36,788 bases of DNA, from NCBI RefSeq assembly GCF_947628055.1, contig NZ_CANQYJ010000010.1, positions 1-36,788 on the forward strand, in the 5' to 3' direction. Both the position numbers and the translations under genes were made by a program. Origin of the DNA: an uncultured Rikenella sp. Its GTDB lineage: Bacteria; Bacteroidota; Bacteroidia; Bacteroidales; Rikenellaceae. The notes beneath the pieces were generated by a model that was not told the origin of the DNA, did no database searches, and saw only the letters and a program-made list of their open reading frames with translations. This document shows, one piece after another, positions 15,669 to 23,881 of this stretch; positions within the stretch are counted from its first letter, which is position 1, and each line of letters begins with the position of its first letter.

Positions 15669-17324
15669 ATGGCGACCTCTTGGAAAGATCTGCTGTCTTC
15701 ATTTGACACAAAAAGGTCTCCGTTGCGTCAAGGTAATCCCAATGTAAATAAGCAGAGGGAATTGGAGAATGTGTACAATTATAACATCATATACACTGAT
15801 ACCAGTATTCTTGCGAAAAAATTTATGGTCAGCATGGACACGGTTATCGGAGCGTTCAATACATATATAACAGCAGAAAGAGCGAGAGGGTATCAATGGA
15901 TACTTTTAGATGCATTTTCCGACCTTTATGGGAACGGAGTTTTCAGACACAATGGCTGGGAGTCTTATGCGAACTATTTGAGTGATTTTTTTCATAAAAA
16001 CGGTATAGTCTCGAATATACATACTTCGGTATTTATCGTTGGAGGTGATGATGTTATACCTATACCGAGACATAGAATACAAGTAGATGATGCTCCGATA
16101 GGATTTGAAGTTGAGATGGATATGTTTTATTGCTTCAAACCAGGAGTTAAAGTTACTTCGTTTTTAAACTCGGTAAAAATAGCGGGACCTAATGGTGTAA
16201 ACCAGGTCCTTGATAATATCCAATGTAATATAGGGCGACTCCCTATCGAAACAGGAAACTTATCTCTTTCTTTTCAAGAATCAGTTATTTCATATCTGAA
16301 AAGATGCTCTGATACAAATATGTGTATTAGAGTTAACAACTCCATCAATGTGTCTGTTGATGACTGGGCTGACGCAACTGATTTTATTGTCAATGGAATT
16401 CCCTCTGCTGTACAAGGATTCGAGACATCCTTTGTTAATAATAAGATGTTTATTGTTCCATCATACAGTATTAATGAGCAAGCTATGAGGTCGGTTTTTG
16501 AACTTGCCTCCCAAAAGTGTGATATGGCTCTTTTTAATCTGCACGGAGCAGTTCAATCCCAACAAAGCCAATATTATGGAGATAATGGAGCCGAAGCATT
16601 CTCTCCTGATTTAGCAGAAAAATGTAATGCAAAACTTATTTGTTCATTAGCATGTTATGGAGCAAGATATACGGGATATGCTATGAGTCGTTCTATTCTG
16701 CTCTCTTCGCTATGGCGTAATTGTTTTTTATTTATCGGCTCTTGCCAACCTTCATTTTTTAGTAATTGGAGACGTGGATATTGCGAGATTCTTATAAAAG
16801 AGTTTTTACTGAATCTATTCAAAGGCATACCGGCAGGAGAAGCTCTTTTGATGGCAAAAATATCATACCTGTTAAAGTATTGGCCAATGGACAATTTTAG
16901 CAGCGCATATTTGACCGTTGGAGAGTTTAATGTATTTGGCAACCCCGGACTCGTAATAAAGACAGAGGCTGTTAATGTAATGAGGTTTGATTATGAAACA
17001 AATAATGTAGACCTATATAGTTCAGATAAGCATGAACTATTAGGATTTTCAAACTCATCCATAGCAGAACTTGATGAAGCATACATTGAAGTTCAAGAAA
17101 ACGTAAATAATTCGATTATAGATATCGAGCATCAATTATCGAATAAGTTATGCTCAGAGTTTTCTATGGAGAATGTAAGATTATGTAGCTCATTACGACG
17201 TAAAAATATTCAGGGTTTATCAGGATACAAGTTCATATACACTTTCGGTTTAAATGACGAAGGTGTAGCCATCTTAAAAACTGACGATAGTGGTAAAATT
17301 ATAGACTTAGTTAGAACAAGATAA
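15669..17324 (+). CDS. caspase/gingipain-like cysteine peptidase (clan CD)
   Basis: The 551-residue product looks like a C25/caspase-like peptidase. A Rossmann-like block includes VFIVGGDDVIPIPRHR, typical of C25 proteins. The candidate catalytic His is H292 in LFNLHGA and the candidate Cys is C329 in CSLACYGARY, 37 residues apart and each at the end of a hydrophobic strand, as in clan CD enzymes. The later EFNVFGNPGLVI matches the C25 FGDP-type motif. No signal peptide is seen, so it probably acts in the cytosol, unlike secreted gingipains. It is embedded between two zinc-ribbon genes with 2-nt gaps. A CHAT-type peptidase is the main alternative. Substrate unknown; the neighbours are the obvious candidates. 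Confidence 0.72.
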   Translation: MATSWKDLLSSFDTKRSPLRQGNPNVNKQRELENVYNYNIIYTDTSILAKKFMVSMDTVIGAFNTYITAERARGYQWILLDAFSDLYGNGVFRHNGWESYANYLSDFFHKNGIVSNIHTSVFIVGGDDVIPIPRHRIQVDDAPIGFEVEMDMFYCFKPGVKVTSFLNSVKIAGPNGVNQVLDNIQCNIGRLPIETGNLSLSFQESVISYLKRCSDTNMCIRVNNSINVSVDDWADATDFIVNGIPSAVQGFETSFVNNKMFIVPSYSINEQAMRSVFELASQKCDMALFNLHGAVQSQQSQYYGDNGAEAFSPDLAEKCNAKLICSLACYGARYTGYAMSRSILLSSLWRNCFLFIGSCQPSFFSNWRRGYCEILIKEFLLNLFKGIPAGEALLMAKISYLLKYWPMDNFSSAYLTVGEFNVFGNPGLVIKTEAVNVMRFDYETNNVDLYSSDKHELLGFSNSSIAELDEAYIEVQENVNNSIIDIEHQLSNKLCSEFSMENVRLCSSLRRKNIQGLSGYKFIYTFGLNDEGVAILKTDDSGKIIDLVRTR

Positions 17325-17326
17325 AT

Positions 17327-19315
17327 ATGAGCAATGCTACAAAATATTGTCCATCATGTGGATTTGAAACGACAAATAATGAGATGAATTTCTGCCCGAA
17401 CTGTAGCCATCAAAATGGGAATGGCGCGGTGCGACTCGAATTCGCCAAGTCTTCATCATTGGGTCAAACAAGAAACGCTAAAAATTCGGTCAAGTCGAAG
17501 GAAAGCGATGCTTTTGTGGCTGCTGAGCATATAGCAAAGGTTGTAACAAGGGCAGATGATGTTAATTTGGGTACTGCCAATGCAATCGATGGAAATGTTA
17601 CGACTACAGTAACAAAGGGAGACACTAACATTACTGTCGAGACAAAGGAACTTTCCGATGCAGAAAGACTGCGTCGAAACAGAGCCGCATATCATAGTCG
17701 TTGTTCGGAACTTGTAAAAGACGGTTTTGTTAGCTCGGAAGCCATAAAGGAATTAAATGCATTCCGGGAAGAACTAGGCCTGCACAAAGATATAGCTGAT
17801 TATATCTTGAAAGAGGTGAAAGAACAGACTGTTCAAAAACATATAGTTTTATCTAATGCCGAAAGAATTAGCCTTGAATCGATTCGGTCAGCCATCGAGA
17901 GAAATAATTCTATTGAAATACAAGAGTCTCTGCGAAAGCTTCATGCATTGAAAAGGTCAAGCAAGATTGATGAGATAGCGCAGCTGTATTATCAATTAAA
18001 GGCTATATTAGAACCGCAACAGTTTGTGACTGATTTCTATTCCGTTCACGAAGAATCATATTGGGAACTGTTTTGGTCTTATATTGCATTAACTGGTCTT
18101 AAATCCGATAAGGCAGAAGAGTCTTTGGCAGCATTAACAAAGTGGGAAACTCATTATCCTGCAAATAATCACGCACTTATTCAAGCCGTAGCTTTCTTGA
18201 TGGATGATAAGGAACAGGAGGCCAGAAATGCGTTTAGATATATTGGACATGGCTATTCTGTGGATTTGGAACCTCTACACTTCTCCTTATGTGAACTATT
18301 AGATAAAGATTGGAATGAGGTAGATGATGTATCTCCACGTGCAAAATTCTATATCGATGCACTATTCAAGAAAACATATGATAGATTCCGTGAGACTGCA
18401 AGGAAATCGAAAACAGACAAAATACGAGAAGATGAAGAAAAACGCCGTAGAGAGCAAGAAATCAAAGATAAGAAAGAGTCTTTTCTACTTCAGTATGAGT
18501 CGAAAACTGGCGATTTAGGAGAAGTTCTTTTTCTGTCCGGTGTATCTCAATCTCAATACAATGATTGGAGACGAACGGATGCGGGCTTTAGAATGGCACT
18601 TGATGCTATAGACAAACGCATCGATGATAAAAAGAAAGAAGCGGAGCGGATTGCTCGCAAGAAAGAAATTGAAGCGCAAGCAGCGGCAGCCCGCAAAGCA
18701 GAGGAAGATAGAAATATTGCAATTAAGAAGATGGAGTTCGAGACGCGCTATAGGCTCAACAAAGCAGATCTACTGAAGACCTGTACCGAGCTTAACATAA
18801 GTCGTGAAGATGTCAAAAGGTGGCGTAATTTTGATGGAGCATTTAATGATGCTTTAATTCATATCGAGGAAGTGGTGGTCAACGAAGAAAGAGGTGCAAG
18901 AATTTCGAAGATAAAAAAGGCATTACCTTATGTTCTTATTGTCTGTCTCCTCTTTGCATGTGGATACGGTTACCATTTAAGCAAAGAAAACAAACAAGAG
19001 GAATTTAACCGCGCTATTGCAACATACGATACAGAATTTAATGAGTGCATATCACTTGTTAGTTATGATGCAACTGATGATGATGTGAAAAATCTGCGTG
19101 AAGCCGCAGATATCGTAAAGAAGATGCAATCAGAAGGGCTTGATGACTACATTGGAGATAAGATTACACGCCTTGATGATAAAATAGACCACATACTTCT
19201 CAAATTGGATGAGGCGGAGGATTATGCTAAAGGAATTGATGATGAACGAGAAAAAAAACAGATTGAGAGGCAAAAGAGAAAAATAAATAACATTAAAAAC
19301 GGGTTAAGTATATGA
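17327..19315 (+). CDS. zinc-ribbon protein with coiled coil and one membrane helix
   Basis: The 662-residue product starts with a zinc ribbon (YCPSCGF and FCPNCSH). A helical, coiled-coil-rich middle follows, then one membrane segment at about residues 530-550 (ALPYVLIVCLLFACGYGY) and a charged C-terminal helix of about 110 residues. Two copies of a repeat of about 45 residues (near 385-430 and 467-515) share the pattern Y-x5-DL ... IS/VS ... W-R-x-x-D-x-x-F-x-x-A-L, suggestive of paired helix-turn-helix modules. With the zinc ribbon inside the cell, the C-terminus would be periplasmic. Its stop overlaps the next start. It probably links the cytosolic SPFH/peptidase proteins to the envelope proteins; family not recognised. 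Confidence 0.65.
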   Translation: MSNATKYCPSCGFETTNNEMNFCPNCSHQNGNGAVRLEFAKSSSLGQTRNAKNSVKSKESDAFVAAEHIAKVVTRADDVNLGTANAIDGNVTTTVTKGDTNITVETKELSDAERLRRNRAAYHSRCSELVKDGFVSSEAIKELNAFREELGLHKDIADYILKEVKEQTVQKHIVLSNAERISLESIRSAIERNNSIEIQESLRKLHALKRSSKIDEIAQLYYQLKAILEPQQFVTDFYSVHEESYWELFWSYIALTGLKSDKAEESLAALTKWETHYPANNHALIQAVAFLMDDKEQEARNAFRYIGHGYSVDLEPLHFSLCELLDKDWNEVDDVSPRAKFYIDALFKKTYDRFRETARKSKTDKIREDEEKRRREQEIKDKKESFLLQYESKTGDLGEVLFLSGVSQSQYNDWRRTDAGFRMALDAIDKRIDDKKKEAERIARKKEIEAQAAAARKAEEDRNIAIKKMEFETRYRLNKADLLKTCTELNISREDVKRWRNFDGAFNDALIHIEEVVVNEERGARISKIKKALPYVLIVCLLFACGYGYHLSKENKQEEFNRAIATYDTEFNECISLVSYDATDDDVKNLREAADIVKKMQSEGLDDYIGDKITRLDDKIDHILLKLDEAEDYAKGIDDEREKKQIERQKRKINNIKNGLSI

Positions 19316-20004
19316 CACGGTTTATATTATTGTTAATCACCATGTTATCTACAATAAATGTATTTGCAGGTAATCCCAAGATCTATGAGGATGCCAAAAC
19401 GTGGTATGCTCAGGAACAATACGAAAAAGCAATTCAAGGATTCGAATTATGTAAAATCCGATATAGTAATGTGTTGGATGAGGAAGATTTAAATAGCTGG
19501 ATATCAAAGTGTAACAATGGTATTCGTCTTCGAAAGGCGAAACTGACCAAGGAGCGTAAGGCAGCCGCACGTTCTGCTGTAGAAGCAGCAGCCTCAGCTG
19601 CAAAAAAGCAAAAGCGCATTGAAGACGAACTTGTTTATGTTTCGTCAGATGCTTATATCTTTGACACACAATATGCAGATATGCATCGTGCAATTAAAGG
19701 ATATTTATCTGACACAGGTTTTGAATTCACAGATAATCCTGAATTAGCATACTGGTCTGTTTATGTTACGGCTCTGGCGTATGAACTTAACTATGTAGAG
19801 GATGAAGGTTTCTATCGTTCAGCAGTAGATGTCTGCGTCAAGATTGTAAATGAAATAGACAATGGCAAAATAGTCTATGAAAATGAAATTCCCGAAAATA
19901 TAGGGATTGATATTTTCAGTTATGCCCAAGCTGCAAGAAAAGCATATCAAAAAAAAATAAATAAAAAGATTGGAGAGTTAATAGTAAGCAAAATAAAAAA
20001 ATAA
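19312..20004 (+). CDS. exported protein, TPR-like start and LPP20-like C-domain
   Basis: The 230-residue product has a cleavable signal peptide (MTRFILLLITMLSTINVFA). The mature start KIYEDAKTWYAQEQYEKAIQGFELC resembles one tetratricopeptide repeat. An Ala/Lys/Arg-rich helix follows (about residues 75-105), then a domain with VYVTALAYELNY and a periodic strand pattern reminiscent of LPP20/CsgG-associated proteins. It overlaps the membrane zinc-ribbon gene by 4 nt and precedes the next gene by 5 nt, so it is co-expressed with the peptidase operon. Predicted periplasmic; function unknown. Confidence 0.6.
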   Translation: MTRFILLLITMLSTINVFAGNPKIYEDAKTWYAQEQYEKAIQGFELCKIRYSNVLDEEDLNSWISKCNNGIRLRKAKLTKERKAAARSAVEAAASAAKKQKRIEDELVYVSSDAYIFDTQYADMHRAIKGYLSDTGFEFTDNPELAYWSVYVTALAYELNYVEDEGFYRSAVDVCVKIVNEIDNGKIVYENEIPENIGIDIFSYAQAARKAYQKKINKKIGELIVSKIKK

Positions 20005-20009
20005 AAATT

Positions 20010-20999
20010 ATGAAACGTTATCTAATTATTCTCGTAGCCCTACTTGCGTCAACAGTCGCTTTCGGTCAAAGTGAGAGCATTTGCGTAGTCATATCCGGAT
20101 CTGATAACTTCGGTAAGGATAATGTCATGACTATGGAGACGGATTTTATGAATTACCTGAGAGACCAATATAGGGTCCGGATTAGCAAATCCAGCGATTT
20201 ATTCAAAGCAAGGGCGGATGAACTTCGATTCCAACAGACTGGTTCCGTTGACCCTGAGCAAGTAAAGGAGTTCGGTAAGTTTATGGGAGTGGATTTGCTT
20301 TGTGTTGTATCAGCAGTAAAAAGCAGTGACAATGCAGGCAATTATTCTTTCAGATCTGTTGTGTTCACAGTTGAAAACGGAGAGTTGCGTAAGATATCAA
20401 AATATCCAGACATCTTTGAATCAGTCGATGACAAGAATGTTACAGTGATAAACGAAAGAGAACTGCAGCGAGTTGACGGAAATTTGTTACTTCGTCTTAG
20501 CGTTCTAGATATCGAAAATAGCGCAAAAGTAAGAGCCACTTTGAGGGCTCTTGATGATCAAGATCAAAATGATCAAAATAGTTTAAAAAAACAAAAAAAA
20601 ACAGCTAATACAAAAGCACTGGGGCTTTCAATTATTCCTGGTGTCGGACTGATGCAGAAAGGACGTACCGGTGAAGGTGTTGCGTATCTGCTTGGAGATA
20701 TAGCCCTTGTAGGCGGTGGTGTCGGTATGTTGGCATACGCTAACAAACAACAAGATATAATGAATGATAGAAACACGAACTTTGACCAATATAATACCGC
20801 AAAAAGCAATTATAACACGGCAAAAACCATTAGTTATTGTTGCTTTGGGGCTGCTGCGGCACTGTATGTAGTAAACCTTGTTCGGAGTTATGTCGCAGAA
20901 CCAAAACGTATTCAATGGGCTATTGTGCCTGCAATGAATCCAACGTCTCCATACGGTCCGAATATGTCAGTTAATTTGACTTTAGCCTATAAATTTTGA
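20010..20999 (+). CDS. exported CsgG-like/DUF5683-like protein
   Basis: The 329-residue product has a signal peptide (MKRYLIILVALLASTVAFG). The N-domain has the CsgG/FlgT-like pattern QQTGSVDPEQVKEFGKFMGVD, seen in proteins that sense or assemble at the outer membrane. The C-part opens LGLSIIPGVGLMQKGRTGEG and has two hydrophobic segments (about residues 225-245 and 275-295), like the DUF5683 membrane domain of Bacteroidota. The two are joined by an Asp/Gln/Asn/Lys linker whose DNA holds A7-C-A9 at 20585-20601, a possible slippage site. Fifth gene of the operon. Confidence 0.62.
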   Translation: MKRYLIILVALLASTVAFGQSESICVVISGSDNFGKDNVMTMETDFMNYLRDQYRVRISKSSDLFKARADELRFQQTGSVDPEQVKEFGKFMGVDLLCVVSAVKSSDNAGNYSFRSVVFTVENGELRKISKYPDIFESVDDKNVTVINERELQRVDGNLLLRLSVLDIENSAKVRATLRALDDQDQNDQNSLKKQKKTANTKALGLSIIPGVGLMQKGRTGEGVAYLLGDIALVGGGVGMLAYANKQQDIMNDRNTNFDQYNTAKSNYNTAKTISYCCFGAAAALYVVNLVRSYVAEPKRIQWAIVPAMNPTSPYGPNMSVNLTLAYKF

Positions 21000-21004
21000 A
21001 TACG

Positions 21005-21688
21005 ATGAAGAAATTATATATACTACTTTTTGTATCCGTGCTTTTAAGTGGGTGTGGCAACGGAAGTGATGATTTCGACTGCAATTTCACAATCAAAGGT
21101 TGCATTGTGACAGCACCTACAAATATGCCATTATCCGGAGTACTAGTGCGTGTTACGAATAATAGTTATACTCTTGCGTCGACAAGTTCCAATATCGATG
21201 GTTCGTTTGCTATAACTGTTAATCGGAGTGAATTAGATAACTCATATTATTTATCCATCCTTGATCCTATAACAGAAGTTTCAAAGCAAGTAGACATTAC
21301 AGGTGTTGGCTTGTCGGAATATAATTTTGGGAACATTACTCTATATGATTCCCGAAACCCATATGACCTACCGACTTTCGAGTACAATGGTTATACATAT
21401 GTGGTGCATCCTGTCTTGAGAGATATGTCAAAATATGAATTAGCTCAAGACGTTTGTGAAGCGTTAAATGATTTGGGTATATCATCTTGGTTTTTACCTT
21501 CAAAAGATGAATTATTGGAACTTTTCAGAACCCGTAAAATTTATGAACTTCCTCAATATCCTGATGGAAGTTATTGCATTACTGATTTAAGTATACATGT
21601 TTACAAAAATAGCGAGGGATTTGGAACTTGGGGAAATGGGGGCAATTACAAAGAAGCGTATGTATTACCGATGAGTCGGTTTAAATAA
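21005..21688 (+). CDS. lipoprotein with carboxypeptidase-regulatory-like domain
   Basis: The 227-residue product is a lipoprotein (lipobox LLSGC). Its first domain (about residues 28-110) has the IKGCIVTAPTNMPLSGVLVR pattern of a carboxypeptidase regulatory-like beta-sandwich. The second (about 115-227) contains SSWFLPSKDELLELF, as in DUF1566/Lcl-type lectin-like domains. The ATG at 21005 is chosen over a TTG at 20996 because it starts the signal peptide MKKLYILLFVSVLL. It is the last gene of the operon and probably faces the cell surface or periplasm, where it could be the sensor end of the system. Confidence 0.62.
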   Translation: MKKLYILLFVSVLLSGCGNGSDDFDCNFTIKGCIVTAPTNMPLSGVLVRVTNNSYTLASTSSNIDGSFAITVNRSELDNSYYLSILDPITEVSKQVDITGVGLSEYNFGNITLYDSRNPYDLPTFEYNGYTYVVHPVLRDMSKYELAQDVCEALNDLGISSWFLPSKDELLELFRTRKIYELPQYPDGSYCITDLSIHVYKNSEGFGTWGNGGNYKEAYVLPMSRFK

Positions 21689-22036
21689 ATAATGGCAATT
21701 ATGTACTTATTTACACAGATGCAGTGGATAATTTAGATAGGGGTAGCGCGAACTACCCCTATCACGGGACTAACGAATAGTTTTCGTTTTTCGGATTACC
21801 AAACCACCCTTAAAGCGGATAGTTATGTGTAATCTTTTCCCGATGAGCTTGGAATGAACCCGCTTAACAATGTTTAGCTTTTTTCATAGTCAAACTATTA
21901 TAGAATTTATACTTCTTAATAGACTGCATTAGGTCGTGCTTAAAACCGCTTGCGTACTATGATGCCCACACCAAACTTACACCACAAAATTAAACGGATT
22001 TTAATGTTTGAGTAAAAACTTTTCTAAAAGATTTTT
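21689..22036. other. AT-rich intergenic region with a 10-bp hairpin
   Basis: No credible gene is seen. A perfect 10-bp inverted repeat (21737-21746 with 21753-21762, loop CGCGAA) lies 49 bases past the operon stop. It lacks a T run but could stabilise or end the operon transcript. Confidence 0.5.
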
Positions 22037-22046
22037 TACATTTGTA

Positions 22047-22257
22047 GTGCATTGCCGGATAGGGAATGCGCTTTTTACATATTTAGCCTAATCGCCATCG
22101 AACTACCACACTGACAGCAAACGGGCTATCAACTCACTTAGTATAGGCTCGCATGTACTCGTCTGTATATGCGTAAGACGACCCTTATTAAGTGAGTGGG
22201 ATGTGGTAGTCCCCGATGGCGTAGGCAGTAGTCTTACGCTTTTTTGTTTGTTAGGCT
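22047..22257 (+). ncRNA. candidate structured RNA with terminator-like ends
   Basis: Nested complementary segments suggest a folded RNA. CGCCATCG (22093-22100) pairs with CGATGGCG (22214-22221), CTACCACA (22103-22110) with TGTGGTAG (22202-22209), and ACTCACTTA (22132-22140) with TAAGTGAGT (22190-22198). GCGTAAGAC (22171-22179) can instead pair with GTCTTACGC (22231-22239), which is followed by six T, so an alternative terminator hairpin exists. AGCCTAA (22085-22091) also matches TTAGGCT (22251-22257). A small hairpin plus T5 lies at 22047-22075, and TACATTTG (22037-22044) is a possible -7 motif. I do not recognise a known family. Confidence 0.5.
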
Positions 22258-22307
22258 ATTGTCGCACAATAGTGGCACTATTGCACAAAACCTAATAAAC
22301 ACTTAAA

Positions 22308-22715
22308 ATGAAAAAGCTCTTATGCTTTCTGTTGCTATGCGCAACGACCGTTGTTTCTTTTACATCTTGCTCGAAAGATGATGATAAATCCACTTTAAAG
22401 GACAAGATAATCGGTACTTGGGAGGCCAAACAGGTAAAAGTTGATGGAGAATGGATAGCCATACCGTCGTATAGCCGCTACAGCATGTCGATGACATTCT
22501 ATGAGGATGGACAATACTATGGTCGAAGCGACTTTTTCGGCACCGGGTATGGTATTTATAAAATCACCGGCAGCTCCATTAAGACCTATGTTGATGGTGA
22601 TTATATGTACACCTATCGGATAAACAGCATTACGGATACGGCAGCAGAGGTGCAAATGCTTGACGAGGATTCAAGTAGCGGGTACTCATTGAATATACGT
22701 CTAAACAAGAAATAA
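22308..22715 (+). CDS. small lipocalin-like lipoprotein
   Basis: The 135-residue product has a lipoprotein signal (MKKLLCFLLLCATTVVSFTSC) followed by the Asp/Lys stretch SKDDDKS, usual for surface-exported Bacteroidota lipoproteins. The mature part starts KDKIIGTWEAKQVKVDGEW and ends SLNIRLNKK, a beta-rich pattern like the small lipocalin-type domains of Bacteroidota. It is convergent with the RhuM gene, sharing a bidirectional terminator. Function unknown. Confidence 0.68.
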   Translation: MKKLLCFLLLCATTVVSFTSCSKDDDKSTLKDKIIGTWEAKQVKVDGEWIAIPSYSRYSMSMTFYEDGQYYGRSDFFGTGYGIYKITGSSIKTYVDGDYMYTYRINSITDTAAEVQMLDEDSSSGYSLNIRLNKK

Positions 22716-22728
22716 GTTGGGAAGTGAA

Positions 22729-22758
22729 AGAGCCGTCATTTCGACGGCTCTGATTTTT
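22729..22758. terminator. bidirectional terminator
   Basis: A perfect 9-bp stem (22729-22737 with 22743-22751, loop ATTTC) is followed by GATTTTTT on the plus strand and preceded by A-rich sequence for the minus strand. It lies between the convergent lipoprotein and RhuM genes and overlaps the RhuM stop. Confidence 0.8.
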
Positions 22759-23881
22759 TGCGAGGATTGTAAGTTAATGCCTTTTTAAGTGAACGTTCAA
22801 AAGGCGTTGTTGCTTTCTCTTCTAACATATCAGTCTCAATTGGAATACTATTATGAGTCGCTTCTACCAACCTATTAAAATCAGACTTATATTCGCGGTC
22901 CTGAATGATCCTAAACTTACTATATTCAGCTTTTGCAAATTGTTTAGCAATATCTGAACGCACTTTACCTGCGTTTGTGAGTAATGGGTATTCATTGAAG
23001 TTTAAAAATAGTTCAAGACGTTTCGCCCAGTCGTCCATTGTGTATGTACCTTTACCTTTTTCTGCAAGATGTTCCGCGTGGTCAAGGAACATATTGACAA
23101 GGCGATTTAATCCCTTAAGCTCGCTTTCCGATAAGTAGTTCTTTGCATTTGTCGTATCTGATTGATATATTTTTCCTCCTTTTTTTTGATTGCTCCAACT
23201 TGTTAATCCCATATAAGGTTTTGAAGCATCTGCACGTTCTTTTATAAGTTCTGCTGCTGTGTGTTGATGAATGGCATAATGAAACTTGTTTTGCATCTCT
23301 GCATAAAACTTTTGTGAGATCGGAGATTTGGGGTCATAATCCACACTACAATCTTTGAAAATATCCGTTATTTTCTCGTAGAACATTCGTTCCGATGCTC
23401 GAATCTCTTGTATTCGTTCAACGAGTTCTTTGAAGAAATCTCTACTAAATAACCTATTTCCCTGTTTTAATCGCTCATCATCGAGTGCGAATCCTTTAAT
23501 AAGGTATTCTTTTAAGATGCGAGTTGCCCAAATACGGAACTGGGTTGCCTTATAACTATTGACACGATAGCCAACGGCAATGATCGCATCAAGCGAGTAG
23601 AAAGCTGTTTCACTCTTTTGGGTCTTTCCTTCTATGGCGCCGTGTTGGGTGGTTGTTTCCATTTTGGAAATAACCATTCGGTAGTCAAGTTCTCCTTCTT
23701 CAAAGATATTTCTAAGGTGCTTACTAATAGCTGGAATACCAACTCCAAATATTTCAGACATCCCTTTTTGTGTTGTCCATATTGTCTCTCTTTCGTTATC
23801 AACGAGGACTTGAACATTTATTCTTCCATCATCGGATGAATAGAACAGGAAATTTTGCGAATTATCCGAATAATTATCCAT
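22736..23881 (-). CDS. RhuM family protein
   Basis: The 381-residue product matches the virulence RhuM family, first named in a Salmonella pathogenicity island and widespread on mobile elements. Recognisable parts are the N-terminal VQVLVDNERETIWTTQKGMS, the middle FYSLDAIIAVGYRVNS and the following FRIWATRILKEYLIKGFALD, then a long helical C-half. The N-terminal half resembles DNA-binding antirepressor-like folds. The gene begins 8 nt inside the transposase reading frame on the same strand, so the two may be coupled. Molecular function is not established for the family. Confidence 0.88.
   Translation of the reverse strand: MDNYSDNSQNFLFYSSDDGRINVQVLVDNERETIWTTQKGMSEIFGVGIPAISKHLRNIFEEGELDYRMVISKMETTTQHGAIEGKTQKSETAFYSLDAIIAVGYRVNSYKATQFRIWATRILKEYLIKGFALDDERLKQGNRLFSRDFFKELVERIQEIRASERMFYEKITDIFKDCSVDYDPKSPISQKFYAEMQNKFHYAIHQHTAAELIKERADASKPYMGLTSWSNQKKGGKIYQSDTTNAKNYLSESELKGLNRLVNMFLDHAEHLAEKGKGTYTMDDWAKRLELFLNFNEYPLLTNAGKVRSDIAKQFAKAEYSKFRIIQDREYKSDFNRLVEATHNSIPIETDMLEEKATTPFERSLKKALTYNPRKKSEPSK

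Noticed and set aside
22047-22257. Retron msr-msd region
   Set aside because: No reverse transcriptase gene is adjacent, and the stem arrangement lacks the a1/a2 repeats with a branching guanosine in the right place.
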